This document shows, piece after piece, positions 18,785 to 27,214 of a DNA stretch of 47,500 nucleotides (within the stretch, counting starts at the first letter, position 1; every line of letters starts with the position of its first letter). The notes beneath the pieces were generated by a model. The model was not told the origin of the DNA and did no database searches. It saw only the letters and a list, made by a program, of their open reading frames with translations. The DNA is from Acidithiobacillus ferrianus (lineage in GTDB: Bacteria > Pseudomonadota > Gammaproteobacteria > Acidithiobacillales > Acidithiobacillaceae), in assembly GCF_010378095.1 (NCBI RefSeq), contig NZ_WNJL01000030.1, forward strand, positions 1 to 47,500. The letters run 5' to 3'. Made by a program: the position numbers and the translations under genes.

Positions 18785-18811
18785 CCGCCGCGCCGGATAC
18801 CGGTTCGGCGG
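18785..18811. repeat. Inverted repeat in the acn/sulP divergent region
   Basis: CCGCCG pairs with CGGCGG (6 bp), with an inner CCGG/CCGG stem around ATA. It lies between the divergent acn and sulP genes and could be a regulator site or an RNA hairpin. No T-run follows, so it is not an intrinsic terminator. Confidence 0.35.
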
Positions 18812-18892
18812 ATGACAATTCCGGCAACGCCGTTATATCATGCGTATTCACAAAAACCATTTGAAAAACACGGGAACAGACGACAGCGGCCC

Positions 18893-18918
18893 CCACGGGA
18901 ACCCCACCCTGCCCGTGG
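18893..18918. repeat. Inverted repeat in the sulP leader
   Basis: CCACGGG and CCCGTGG form a perfect 7-bp stem with a 12-nt loop, 54 nt upstream of the sulP start codon. It is likely transcribed as part of the sulP leader. No known riboswitch fold is recognised. Confidence 0.35.
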
Positions 18919-18971
18919 CACATCCGTAAGGCGTCCGCCCTGCGCCCGCTGCGGGTATTCAAGGAGTCTTC

Positions 18972-20765
18972 ATGTTTCGTACCCCCGCGGTCGATCCCCT
19001 GTGGCTTTATCGACTGCTTCCTTTTCTGCGCTGGATGCCACGAGTCGGCAAGGAATCTCTGCGCGTCGACCTGGTCGCGGGCGTTACCGGCGCCATCATC
19101 GTGCTCCCCCAGGGGGTCGCCTTTGCCACCATCGCCGGGTTGCCCCCGGAATACGGCCTGTATACCGCCATGGTACCCGCCATCATTGCCGCCCTTTTCG
19201 GTTCGTCCTGGCACCTGGTCTCCGGACCCACCACCGCCATCTCTATCGTCATGTTCGGCGCGCTGAGCCTCATGGCTGAACCGGGAACACCGTATTACAT
19301 CGAACTCGCGCTCACCCTCACTTTGTTGACGGGGCTCTTCCAGCTTGCCATGGGCATCGCGCGGCTGGGCACTCTGGTCAACTTTATCTCCCATACCGTG
19401 GTGATTGGTTTCACCGCGGGGGCGGCCCTCCTCATCGCCAGCAGCCAGATCAAGAATTTCTTCGGCCTCAATCTTCCGCATGGTGCCTCTTTTGGCCAGA
19501 CCATGCTCGGCTTTTTCCACCGAATCGGGGAAATCAATTTTTACGTCCTGGGCGTGGCCCTGGTCACGCTCCTCACCGGAATGGTCGTCAAACGATTCGC
19601 CCCTCGCTTTCCATATATGATCGCCGCCATGCTGGCCGGCAGCCTGATGGCCTTGGCACTCAACCACTATCTGGGCGACGCACGCACCGGGATTCGCCTG
19701 CTCGGCGCCCTGCCTGGTCGGTTACCGCCCCTGTCTCTACCGGACTTCGATCCCAAGGTCCTGGGTCAGCTTGCCCCCAGCGCCCTCGCCGTGGCGATGC
19801 TCGGTCTCACCGAGGCTGTCTCCATCGCCCGCGCCATCGCGGTACGCGCCGAACAGCGCATCGATGGCAATCAAGAATTTATCGGCCAAGGGCTCTCCAA
19901 TATCTTCGGCAGCTTTTTTTCCGCTTATGCATCCAGTGGATCTTTCAACCGTTCCGGCCTGAATTTCGAGGTGGGCGCCCGTACTCCGCTGGCCGCCGTT
20001 TTCGCCTCTATCGCGTTGGGCATCATTCTCCTGCTGGTGGCTCCCCTCATGGGCTACCTGCCCATCGCCTCGATGGCGGCCATCCTCTTTTTGGTGGCCT
20101 ATGGGCTGGTCGACCTACACCACATCAGGGCCATCTTCAAGGCCAGCAAACGCGAGACCGCCATATTGCTGGTGACCTTTTTCTCGACCCTGTTTGTCGA
20201 GTTGGAGTTCGCGATCTACGTCGGTATCATACTCTCGCTGATCTTTTATCTGATGCGAACCTCACGCCCCAATGTCGTTGCCGTAATCCCCGACCCCGGA
20301 ACCTCCCCCCATCCGTTGTCGGCCAGCGCGCAACTCCCGTACTGCCCACAGGTACAGGTAGTGCGTATCGACGGTTCTCTGTTTTTCGGCGCCGTTCACC
20401 ATGTGGAACAACGCCTGGCCGAACTCGAGCAACAATACCCAGAGCAAAAAATACTGCTCCTCAACGCACGGAGCATCAACTTCATCGACATTGCCGGTGG
20501 AGAGTCCCTGGCGCAGGAGGCCAAGCGTCGGCGCAAACAGGGTGGCGACCTCTATATCTATGGCATCAAACCCGCCATGTACGAGGTCATGGAGCGTGGC
20601 GGGTTTATCCGCGCCCTGGGGTCAGACCATATTTTTGCCCATCGAAAGGAGGCGATCCGCCACCTTTTCCCGCTTCTGGATGCCGAAACCTGCGCCCGCT
20701 GCACGCAGCGGGTATTCGATGAGTGCAAGGCGTTACCCATGCCACTCTCCACAACCGCCTCATGA
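18972..20765 (+). CDS. SulP-family anion transporter with STAS domain
   Basis: The 597-aa inner-membrane protein has 10-14 hydrophobic segments in residues 25-435, including the SulP segment IVLPQGVAFATIAGLPPEYGLY, and a cytoplasmic STAS domain at about 455-560 (VVRIDGSLFFGAVHHVE, LLLNARSINFIDIAG). Substrates known in the family are sulfate, bicarbonate and other anions. Sequence does not decide between sulfate uptake and BicA-like bicarbonate uptake; both would suit a sulfur-oxidising autotroph. AAGGAG 6 nt upstream fixes the ATG. It overlaps the next gene by ATGA. Confidence 0.9.
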   Translation: MFRTPAVDPLWLYRLLPFLRWMPRVGKESLRVDLVAGVTGAIIVLPQGVAFATIAGLPPEYGLYTAMVPAIIAALFGSSWHLVSGPTTAISIVMFGALSLMAEPGTPYYIELALTLTLLTGLFQLAMGIARLGTLVNFISHTVVIGFTAGAALLIASSQIKNFFGLNLPHGASFGQTMLGFFHRIGEINFYVLGVALVTLLTGMVVKRFAPRFPYMIAAMLAGSLMALALNHYLGDARTGIRLLGALPGRLPPLSLPDFDPKVLGQLAPSALAVAMLGLTEAVSIARAIAVRAEQRIDGNQEFIGQGLSNIFGSFFSAYASSGSFNRSGLNFEVGARTPLAAVFASIALGIILLLVAPLMGYLPIASMAAILFLVAYGLVDLHHIRAIFKASKRETAILLVTFFSTLFVELEFAIYVGIILSLIFYLMRTSRPNVVAVIPDPGTSPHPLSASAQLPYCPQVQVVRIDGSLFFGAVHHVEQRLAELEQQYPEQKILLLNARSINFIDIAGGESLAQEAKRRRKQGGDLYIYGIKPAMYEVMERGGFIRALGSDHIFAHRKEAIRHLFPLLDAETCARCTQRVFDECKALPMPLSTTAS

Positions 20766-21676
20766 AACGCCCCGCGCATGTCCACCTGGGTGCCATGCTG
20801 CTGCTTCTGGGCATCTGCACGGCTCCCACCGTGGCGGTTGCCGAGAGTCCCAGCGAAATCAGCGCCATTCAGAATGCCGCCCGTCACGGCAATCAGGGCG
20901 CGGAACTGCTCCTCGCCCTGATCTACTTCGAGGGACGTGGCGTCTCCCCCAACCCGGTCAAGGCCCGTCAATGGATGCAGCATGCCGCCGACGATGGACA
21001 ACCCTACGCCCAGTACCTGCTGGGCAACTGGTATGCCGACGGCATCGCGGGTCTGCCAAAGAATCCCGACCTGGCCGTGCAATATTGGCGAAAGGGAGCG
21101 GCGCAAGGACAGGCGCAAGCCGCCTATCGCCTCGCCGAAGCCTACCTGAGCGGCATCGGCGTCAAAACCGATCCGGAAGCGGCCAAACACTGGTTGCGTC
21201 GCGCCGCGGAGGCGGGATACGCCCCGGCGCAGCGCCTCTTGGGTAAAATGTACCAGGGCGGCTATGGCGTCCCTAAAGATACTCTGGAAGGCAAGGACTG
21301 GCTGGCCCGCGCGGCCGCCCAGGGAGACAACGAAGCCATCCGTTTGCTGAGCATCTTCGTCGAACTGGGCGAAGATGCCTTGCAGGGGTTCCGGCAAGGC
21401 GGTCCCGAACTCCAGGCGCGGGCCCGGTCGGGTGACAGCGTCGCCCAGTATCAACTCGCCCTACGCTACGAAACCGGCGCCTGGGGGTTGCCGCAAAATG
21501 ATGCATTGGCCTTGCACTGGTTCAGGGCATCGGCGGCACAAGGCAACCGGATGGCCATGCGCAGCCTGGCCGACATCTATACCCACGGACTCCTCGGCCA
21601 GTCCAAGTCCGCGCGGCAGGCAGAGTACTGGCGACAACGCGCCGACCATCGGGAATTGCCCGAAGTGGAACGCTAG
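20762..21676 (+). CDS. Periplasmic Sel1-like repeat protein
   Basis: The 304-aa protein has a signal peptide (about 1-27, MKRPAHVHLGAMLLLLGI, cleavage after AVA) and then at least five Sel1-like TPR repeats of ~36 residues, for example AARHGNQGAELLLALIYFEGRG and WMQHAADDGQPYAQYLLGNWY. Such solenoids mediate protein contacts in the envelope. The ATG at 20762 overlaps the SulP stop with no ribosome-binding site of its own, so translation is coupled. A partnership with the transporter or with peptidoglycan factors is inferred from this; no enzyme motif is present. Confidence 0.85.
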   Translation: MKRPAHVHLGAMLLLLGICTAPTVAVAESPSEISAIQNAARHGNQGAELLLALIYFEGRGVSPNPVKARQWMQHAADDGQPYAQYLLGNWYADGIAGLPKNPDLAVQYWRKGAAQGQAQAAYRLAEAYLSGIGVKTDPEAAKHWLRRAAEAGYAPAQRLLGKMYQGGYGVPKDTLEGKDWLARAAAQGDNEAIRLLSIFVELGEDALQGFRQGGPELQARARSGDSVAQYQLALRYETGAWGLPQNDALALHWFRASAAQGNRMAMRSLADIYTHGLLGQSKSARQAEYWRQRADHRELPEVER

Positions 21677-21692
21677 GTGGCGCGCGCAGCGG

Positions 21693-23093
21693 TCAGATCC
21701 AGGTGATGGCCCGCCGCAAACGCGCCAATGTTTCTTCCTTCCCCAATAAAGCCAAGGTCGCATCGATAGGCGGCGACACCGCCCGCCCGGCCACCGCCAC
21801 CCGCAGGGGTTGCGCGACCTTGCCCATCTTGCCGTCGGCATGGGTCACCGCGAGTTCCTGTATCACGCTGTGAATCGCCGCCGCCTCCCAGTTCGGCAAA
21901 GCCGTCAGCGCCTGGATCACGGCCGCCAGCAAGGCGCCCTGTCCGTGCAGATGTTTCTCCACATCTTTGGGCGCACCAGCCCCCGGCGCCACATAAAACA
22001 TCTCCGCCGCCGCCGCCATCTCCACCAAGGTCTTGGACCGCTCCTGCAACAGCGCCACCACCTCCGGGAGGGCCGGTCCGGCCGCCACCAAGGACTCGGT
22101 TACGCCAACGGCGTTGAGGTAAGGCAGCAGATGCTGCGCCAGCCCCTCCGGCATCAGCCGCTGCATATGCTGGGCGTTGATCCACAGCAGCTTCTCCGGG
22201 TTGAAGGCCGATGCCGCCTTGTTCACCGCCTCGATGCGGAAAAGTTCCACCATGTCCTCGCGGGTAAAGATTTCCTGATCGCCATGGGACCAGCCCAGCC
22301 GCGCCAGAAAATTGAGCAGCGCGTCGGGCAGAAAGCCCTGTTCGCGGTATTCCAGCACGCTCACCGCCCCGTGGCGCTTGGACAGCTTCTGCTTGTCCGG
22401 CCCGAGAATCATCGGCACATGGGCATAAACGGGCACCCGGGCGCCGAGCGCCTGCAGAATCTGCATTTGCCGCGGCGTATTATTGAGATGATCGTCGCCG
22501 CGGATCACATGGGTGATCGCCATATCCCAGTCATCCACCACCACGCAGAAGTTGTAGGTCGGCGTCCCGTCGGAGCGCGCGATGATCAAGTCATCCAACT
22601 CGCTGTTCTGAAAGCGTACGGTTCCATGAATGAGGTCTTCCACCACCGTTTCGCCACAGTCCGGACTCCGAAAACGGATGACCGGCGAGATTCCTTCACG
22701 GGGTGCCGTGCGCTGCCGGCAGCGTCCGTCATATCGCGGCTTTTCACCGCGCCGCCGCTGGTCCTCACGCATGGCATCGACTTCTTCACGACTGCAATAG
22801 CAATGGTAGGCCGTCCCCGTCGCCAGCATCTGCGCCAGTACCTCCCGGTAGCGGTCCATGCGCCGCATCTGATAGAACGGGCCTTCGTCCCAGTCCAATC
22901 CCAACCAGGCCATTCCCTCCAGAATGGCGGTCGTCGCCTCCGGGGTCGAACGCTCCACATCGGTATCCTCGATGCGCAGCACGAAGCCCCCCCCCTGCTG
23001 GCGCGCGTGCAGCCAGGCGTAAAGGGCGGTGCGCACCCCGCCAATATGCAGATAACCGGTGGGACTGGGGGCGAAACGGGTACGAACGGACAT
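21693..23093 (-). CDS. gltX: Glutamyl-tRNA synthetase
   Basis: The 466-aa class I synthetase has the HIGH-type motif in FAPSPTGYLHIGG, the KMSKS-type motif KLSKRHG, and a zinc-type CYCSREEV...CRQR segment at about 105-135. The anticodon-binding C-terminal half follows. The ATG at 23093 matches the family N-terminus (MSVRTRFAPSPTG). Acidithiobacillus ferrooxidans has two GluRS paralogues, one of which charges tRNA-Gln for transamidation; which of them this corresponds to cannot be told here. It is convergent with the Sel1 gene (16-nt gap). Confidence 0.95.
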   Translation of the reverse strand: MSVRTRFAPSPTGYLHIGGVRTALYAWLHARQQGGGFVLRIEDTDVERSTPEATTAILEGMAWLGLDWDEGPFYQMRRMDRYREVLAQMLATGTAYHCYCSREEVDAMREDQRRRGEKPRYDGRCRQRTAPREGISPVIRFRSPDCGETVVEDLIHGTVRFQNSELDDLIIARSDGTPTYNFCVVVDDWDMAITHVIRGDDHLNNTPRQMQILQALGARVPVYAHVPMILGPDKQKLSKRHGAVSVLEYREQGFLPDALLNFLARLGWSHGDQEIFTREDMVELFRIEAVNKAASAFNPEKLLWINAQHMQRLMPEGLAQHLLPYLNAVGVTESLVAAGPALPEVVALLQERSKTLVEMAAAAEMFYVAPGAGAPKDVEKHLHGQGALLAAVIQALTALPNWEAAAIHSVIQELAVTHADGKMGKVAQPLRVAVAGRAVSPPIDATLALLGKEETLARLRRAITWI

Positions 23094-23211
23094 GGTGCGC
23101 AACCTGAAGCAGTCAAAAGTGGGATAGTAACAGTCTCTTCGGCCCGCTGGTATCCTGCGCGCCGCCAGCTTTCGCCGCGAATCCCGCCCCGCACCGACCG
23201 GTAAACAGCGT

Positions 23212-23241
23212 TTGACTCAGGGCATTCCTTTTGCCTATCAT
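23212..23241 (+). promoter_or_regulatory. Sigma-70 promoter of the mltD-like gene
   Basis: TTGACT (five of six matches) and TATCAT (five of six) are spaced 18 nt apart. Transcription would start near 23248, leaving a leader of about 108 nt before the ATG at 23356. The remainder of 23094-23355 shows no gene. Confidence 0.55.
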
Positions 23242-23355
23242 CCGGGTGAGGATAGCAAGCACCATGCCAACACCATGTTTATAATGGCGTCCTTATTATG
23301 CGGGGTTACATCTGCGGGACGCCCATTGCGGATCGAACCGCCAGGAAGGAGCAGC

Positions 23356-25161
23356 ATGAAAAAGCGATTTATCGCTATCGCCACCCTGGTGGCGCTAGGG
23401 GGCATTCCTATGGCCTGGGCGGATAGTCAGGCCATAGGGCTGCAACAAAGTGGTCTTCAGGACATACCTGGCACGGTCAACACCATAGGCCAGACTACGG
23501 GCATGCCAGATGGCGTACCCGCTACCGGCCAAGGGGGAAGATCCAGTGGTCTGTCGGCCACCCTGCAGCAATTTGAAGCGTCAGGCGCGTTTGGCGATCC
23601 AACGGAACCAGACAACGTCTGGGCGCACATCGATGATGGCCTACGCCTCAGCGACGTTTCGCGGGTGGAAGTCAACAAGTGGCGCACCTGGTTCTTGCAG
23701 CACCAGGGCAAGTTGGAGCAGATCCTCGACAACTCCCGTCCTTTCCTCTACTACGTGGTGACCGCCGTTGCGCAGCGCGGCCTGCCCATGGAATTGGCCC
23801 TGTTACCGGCCATCGAAAGCGGTTATAATCCCAGGGCCTATTCTCCGGCGGCCGCTGCGGGTCTTTGGCAATTCGTACCAGGTACCGCACGCAATTTCGG
23901 GCTGCAGAATACCCGCTACGGTGATCCCCGCCTGAGTCTCACCGCCTCCACGAACGCAGCCCTCGATTATCTGTCTTACCTCTACAACTACTTCGGGGGC
24001 AACTGGCTCCTCGCCATCGCCGCCTACAATGCCGGGCAAGGCAGTGTCTCCGCGGCCATCCAGCAAAATGTCGCGGCCGGCAGGCCCACGGATTTCTGGG
24101 ATCTCAACCTCCCGGAGCAAACGGAAAACTATGTTGCCGAGTTGCTCGCACTGGCGCAGGTCATCAAAAACGCCAAGGCGTACCATATTTCCCTACCCTC
24201 CATTCCCAACGCGGCACATATCGCGGTGGTGACCACCCCGAAATCTGTGGCCCTCAATGTGGCCGCAAACCTCATGAACATGCCGGTCAGCGAACTGCGA
24301 CACCTCAATGCCGGCCTGAGCTACGGCGTCGCCCCCGCCGATTACCAACTGGTGGTTCCCAAGAATAAGGCTGAAACGCTGAAAACAGCGCTTTTGACCA
24401 TGCCACAGGAAGCGGCCGCACAACCCGTCGCCGCGCCGCGGCAAATGCAGTTCAGCCACGTGACGCTACACTCGGGTGAAACGCTCTGGAGCCTGGCGCA
24501 ACGGGTCGGGGTCAGCACTTCCAAACTCAAGCGCTGGAATCACATCCGCTCCGCCCGCGACCTGCGCGTCGGGCAGCGCTTGGTGATCCGTAGCGCCGGC
24601 GGACTGGGTAATGCGGTCTATGCCCAGCGTGGCAGCCGACTGACCGTCCGGCCCGGCGACACCCTCTCGCAATTGGCGCGCCGGGCCGGTGTCAGCGTCC
24701 GCGACCTCATGCGCTGGAACAACCTGCGCTCCGCGCGTGACCTGCAGATCGGTGAACGGCTTATGGTGCGTGGTGGCGGGGCTACGCCGGTCTATACGGC
24801 GGCGCGCGGCCATCAGCGGCTTACCGTCCGACCTGGCGAAAGCCTGTGGCAAATCGCCCGACGCGCGGGTATTGGCGTCTCCGCGCTGGCTCGCGCCAAT
24901 CATCTCACCAGGCACACCGTTCTCCATCCCGGACAGGTACTGGATATCCCGGCACACACAGTAGTTGCCGCTATCAATCACCGGCAGGAACGCGCGGCCA
25001 CCCAGGGACGAACGACGACTTATGTAGTGCGTCAGGGCGACACGCTCTGGCAGATTGCCCAGCAATTCCATGTCCAGCCCCACTCACTGATGCAGTGGAA
25101 TCGCCTGGCATCGGCCAGCCGTATTCAACCGGGCGCACGTCTCACCATTTACACGCGCTGA
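23356..25161 (+). CDS. mltD: Membrane-bound lytic murein transglycosylase D type, four LysM domains
   Basis: The 601-aa exported protein begins with a signal peptide (MKKRFIAIATLVALGGIPMA, cleavage after AWA). The SLT catalytic domain spans about 130-290, with catalytic Glu154 in PAIESGYNPRAYS and the following AAGLWQFVPGTA. Four LysM peptidoglycan-binding domains follow at about 366-412, 427-473, 488-535 and 555-600. It cleaves glycan strands in the periplasm. No lipobox cysteine is seen, so membrane attachment as in E. coli MltD is not supported. AAGGAG precedes the ATG. An upstream in-frame ATG is rejected because it precedes the promoter -10 and would hide the signal peptide. Confidence 0.93.
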   Translation: MKKRFIAIATLVALGGIPMAWADSQAIGLQQSGLQDIPGTVNTIGQTTGMPDGVPATGQGGRSSGLSATLQQFEASGAFGDPTEPDNVWAHIDDGLRLSDVSRVEVNKWRTWFLQHQGKLEQILDNSRPFLYYVVTAVAQRGLPMELALLPAIESGYNPRAYSPAAAAGLWQFVPGTARNFGLQNTRYGDPRLSLTASTNAALDYLSYLYNYFGGNWLLAIAAYNAGQGSVSAAIQQNVAAGRPTDFWDLNLPEQTENYVAELLALAQVIKNAKAYHISLPSIPNAAHIAVVTTPKSVALNVAANLMNMPVSELRHLNAGLSYGVAPADYQLVVPKNKAETLKTALLTMPQEAAAQPVAAPRQMQFSHVTLHSGETLWSLAQRVGVSTSKLKRWNHIRSARDLRVGQRLVIRSAGGLGNAVYAQRGSRLTVRPGDTLSQLARRAGVSVRDLMRWNNLRSARDLQIGERLMVRGGGATPVYTAARGHQRLTVRPGESLWQIARRAGIGVSALARANHLTRHTVLHPGQVLDIPAHTVVAAINHRQERAATQGRTTTYVVRQGDTLWQIAQQFHVQPHSLMQWNRLASASRIQPGARLTIYTR

Positions 25162-25184
25162 TTCTAACGTAAGGGGTTCTCGCA

Positions 25185-25958
25185 ATGGGTTTTATGGAAG
25201 GTAAAAAGGCGCTGGTGGTCGGCGTGGCCAATGACCGCTCCATCTGCTGGGGCATCGCGCAAGCCATGCACCGCCAAGGCACGGAGGTACTGCTCACCTA
25301 TCAAGGTGAGCGCACCAAAAGCCGTGTGGAGGAGTTGGCGGGCCAACTCGGCGCACCGGAACCCTTGGAACTGGATCTGATGAACTCAGACCACCTCGTT
25401 AAAGTCACCCATAAAATCCAGTCTCTCTGGGGGGGTGTCGACATCGGCATTCATGGCGCCGCTTTTGCTCCCAAGGAAGAACTGAGCGGCAATTATCTGG
25501 ACGTCACCACCCGCGAGGGTTTCCGCATCGCGCACGAGGTGTCTTCCTATAGTTTCACCGCCATGGCCAAGGCCATGCACCCGCTCATGCAGGGTCGGCA
25601 GGGGGCCCTGCTGACCCTCAGCTACCTCGGTGCCGAACGGGCCATGTCCAACTACAATGTGATGGGGCTCGCCAAGGCCAGCCTTGAGGCCAGTATTCGC
25701 TACCTGGCCTACGCACTCGGGCCGGACGGCATCCGCGTCAACGCCATCTCCGCCGGCCCTATCCGCACCCTGGCGGCCAGTGGCATCAGCGAATTTCGCA
25801 AGATTCTGGATCATTACGCGGAACATGCGCCATTGCGCCGCAACGTGACGCAGGAAGAGGTCGGCAACACCGCGGCCTTCCTCTGCTCCGACCTCGCTTC
25901 CGGCATCACCGGCGAGATCACCTACGTGGATGCCGGCTTCAACACCGTCGGGTTTTGA
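25185..25958 (+). CDS. fabI: Enoyl-ACP reductase (NADH), FabI
   Basis: The 257-aa short-chain reductase performs the last step of each fatty-acid elongation cycle. FabI features are the N-terminal [13 protein letters not shown] and the catalytic YNVMGLAK (Tyr-x3-Met-x-Lys, with Met as is usual in FabI), preceded by [11 protein letters not shown]. The gene follows mltD by 23 nt and has AAGGGG 8 nt upstream. Its transcription probably continues from the mltD promoter unless a separate one lies in the mltD 3' end. Confidence 0.96.
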   Translation: MGFMEGKKALVVGVANDRSICWGIAQAMHRQGTEVLLTYQGERTKSRVEELAGQLGAPEPLELDLMNSDHLVKVTHKIQSLWGGVDIGIHGAAFAPKEELSGNYLDVTTREGFRIAHEVSSYSFTAMAKAMHPLMQGRQGALLTLSYLGAERAMSNYNVMGLAKASLEASIRYLAYALGPDGIRVNAISAGPIRTLAASGISEFRKILDHYAEHAPLRRNVTQEEVGNTAAFLCSDLASGITGEITYVDAGFNTVGF

Positions 25959-25989
25959 GGACGCACCAAAGCCAATGACGGCACGCTGA

Positions 25990-27081
25990 TCACATCGTTG
26001 CGCGCTCCACCTCGGCAAGCATCTCCTCGAAACTCCGCGCAAAGGCGGCCAGTCCTTCCATCTGCAACTGCTCCGCCACATCTCCGTCCATGTCGATACC
26101 CAAATGGGCCAGTTGCTCCATGATCCGCCGCGCGCCCGTCATATCCTCTTCGACCCGCGCCGCCAAGGTGCCATGGTCACGAAGCTTGCTCAGGGTTTCG
26201 TCCGGCAAGGTATTGATGGTCTCTGGTCCCATCAACGGCTCGACATAGAGCAAATCAGGGTAGGCCGCGTTTTTGGTACTGGTACTTGCCCAGAGCAGAT
26301 ACTGGGGCCGCCCCCCCGCAGCGCGCAGCGCGGCGAAGTGCTCGCCATGAAACGTTTCCCGATAAATGGCGTAGGCCGACTTCGCCAGTGCCACCGCCGC
26401 TTTGCCACGCAAAGCCAAAGCCTCTGGGGAACCGATCATCTCCAGCTTCTTATCCACCAGTGTATCCACCCGCGACAGGAAGAGACTGGCCACCGCTTTG
26501 ACCCGGCGCGGATCGCCACCACCCGCCACCCATTGCGTCAAACCCTTCTGGTAGGCCGCATACACCGCACGAACATGCGCCAATCCAAACATCAAGGTCA
26601 CGTTGATCGATATCCCCTGAGCGATCAGCGTGGACAGGGCACGCACGCCGGCGGGCGTGGCGGGCACCTTGATCAGGAGATTGTCCCGCTGCACCAGTCC
26701 GCGCAGCCGCTGCGCCTCAGCCACCGTAGCGGCTTCATCCTGCGCCAAGCGCGGCGATTCCTCCCAACTCACCCAGCCGTCGTCACCGTCCGTCTCCCGA
26801 TGCACCGGGTGCAGCAAATCACAAGCCATGCGCAGATCTTCCACCACCAGGCGCTCATACAGCCGCTCCGCAGGTTCCGCGGAGCGGCGCAGATCATCCT
26901 GATAATAGGGGCTGGAGTGAATGGCCTTTTGAAAGATACTGGGGTTGGACGTCACTCCACTGATTCCGTCTTCGTCGATGTAACGCCGCAGAATGTCGTC
27001 ATGAATGAGGGTGCGCGACAAATTGTCCAGCCAGATACTTTGTCCCACCCGCTTCCTGAGTGCCCATAAATCCGTTGCCAT
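25990..27081 (-). CDS. tal: Transaldolase
   Basis: The 363-aa pentose-phosphate enzyme shows the family N-terminal motif GVTSNPSIF (42-50) and NLLIKVPAT with Schiff-base Lys138. Its length and motifs fit the subfamily found in actinobacteria and cyanobacteria rather than E. coli TalB. In an autotroph it interconverts Calvin-cycle and pentose-phosphate sugars. AGGAGG 7 nt upstream supports the ATG at 27081. It follows the YdeP-like gene by 133 nt on the same strand. Confidence 0.93.
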   Translation of the reverse strand: MATDLWALRKRVGQSIWLDNLSRTLIHDDILRRYIDEDGISGVTSNPSIFQKAIHSSPYYQDDLRRSAEPAERLYERLVVEDLRMACDLLHPVHRETDGDDGWVSWEESPRLAQDEAATVAEAQRLRGLVQRDNLLIKVPATPAGVRALSTLIAQGISINVTLMFGLAHVRAVYAAYQKGLTQWVAGGGDPRRVKAVASLFLSRVDTLVDKKLEMIGSPEALALRGKAAVALAKSAYAIYRETFHGEHFAALRAAGGRPQYLLWASTSTKNAAYPDLLYVEPLMGPETINTLPDETLSKLRDHGTLAARVEEDMTGARRIMEQLAHLGIDMDGDVAEQLQMEGLAAFARSFEEMLAEVERATM

Positions 27082-27214
27082 GCCGATCCTCCTGACCCGA
27101 TTCCACCGTTGTGGGCGATCCCTCTCTCCAGTGTAGACCAGAGCCTGCTGACGCGCCGGCCCGGCCAGCGGATGCTTCGCCAGCGCCCCCGGTTGCTACC
27201 AGGGACGCTCGGAT

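Noticed and set aside
18944..20725. Shared GCGCCCGCTGC ... GGGTATTC words in the sulP leader and near the sulP 3' end
   Set aside because: The copies are short, one is a palindrome inside coding sequence, and spacing differs; more likely chance than a repeat element.
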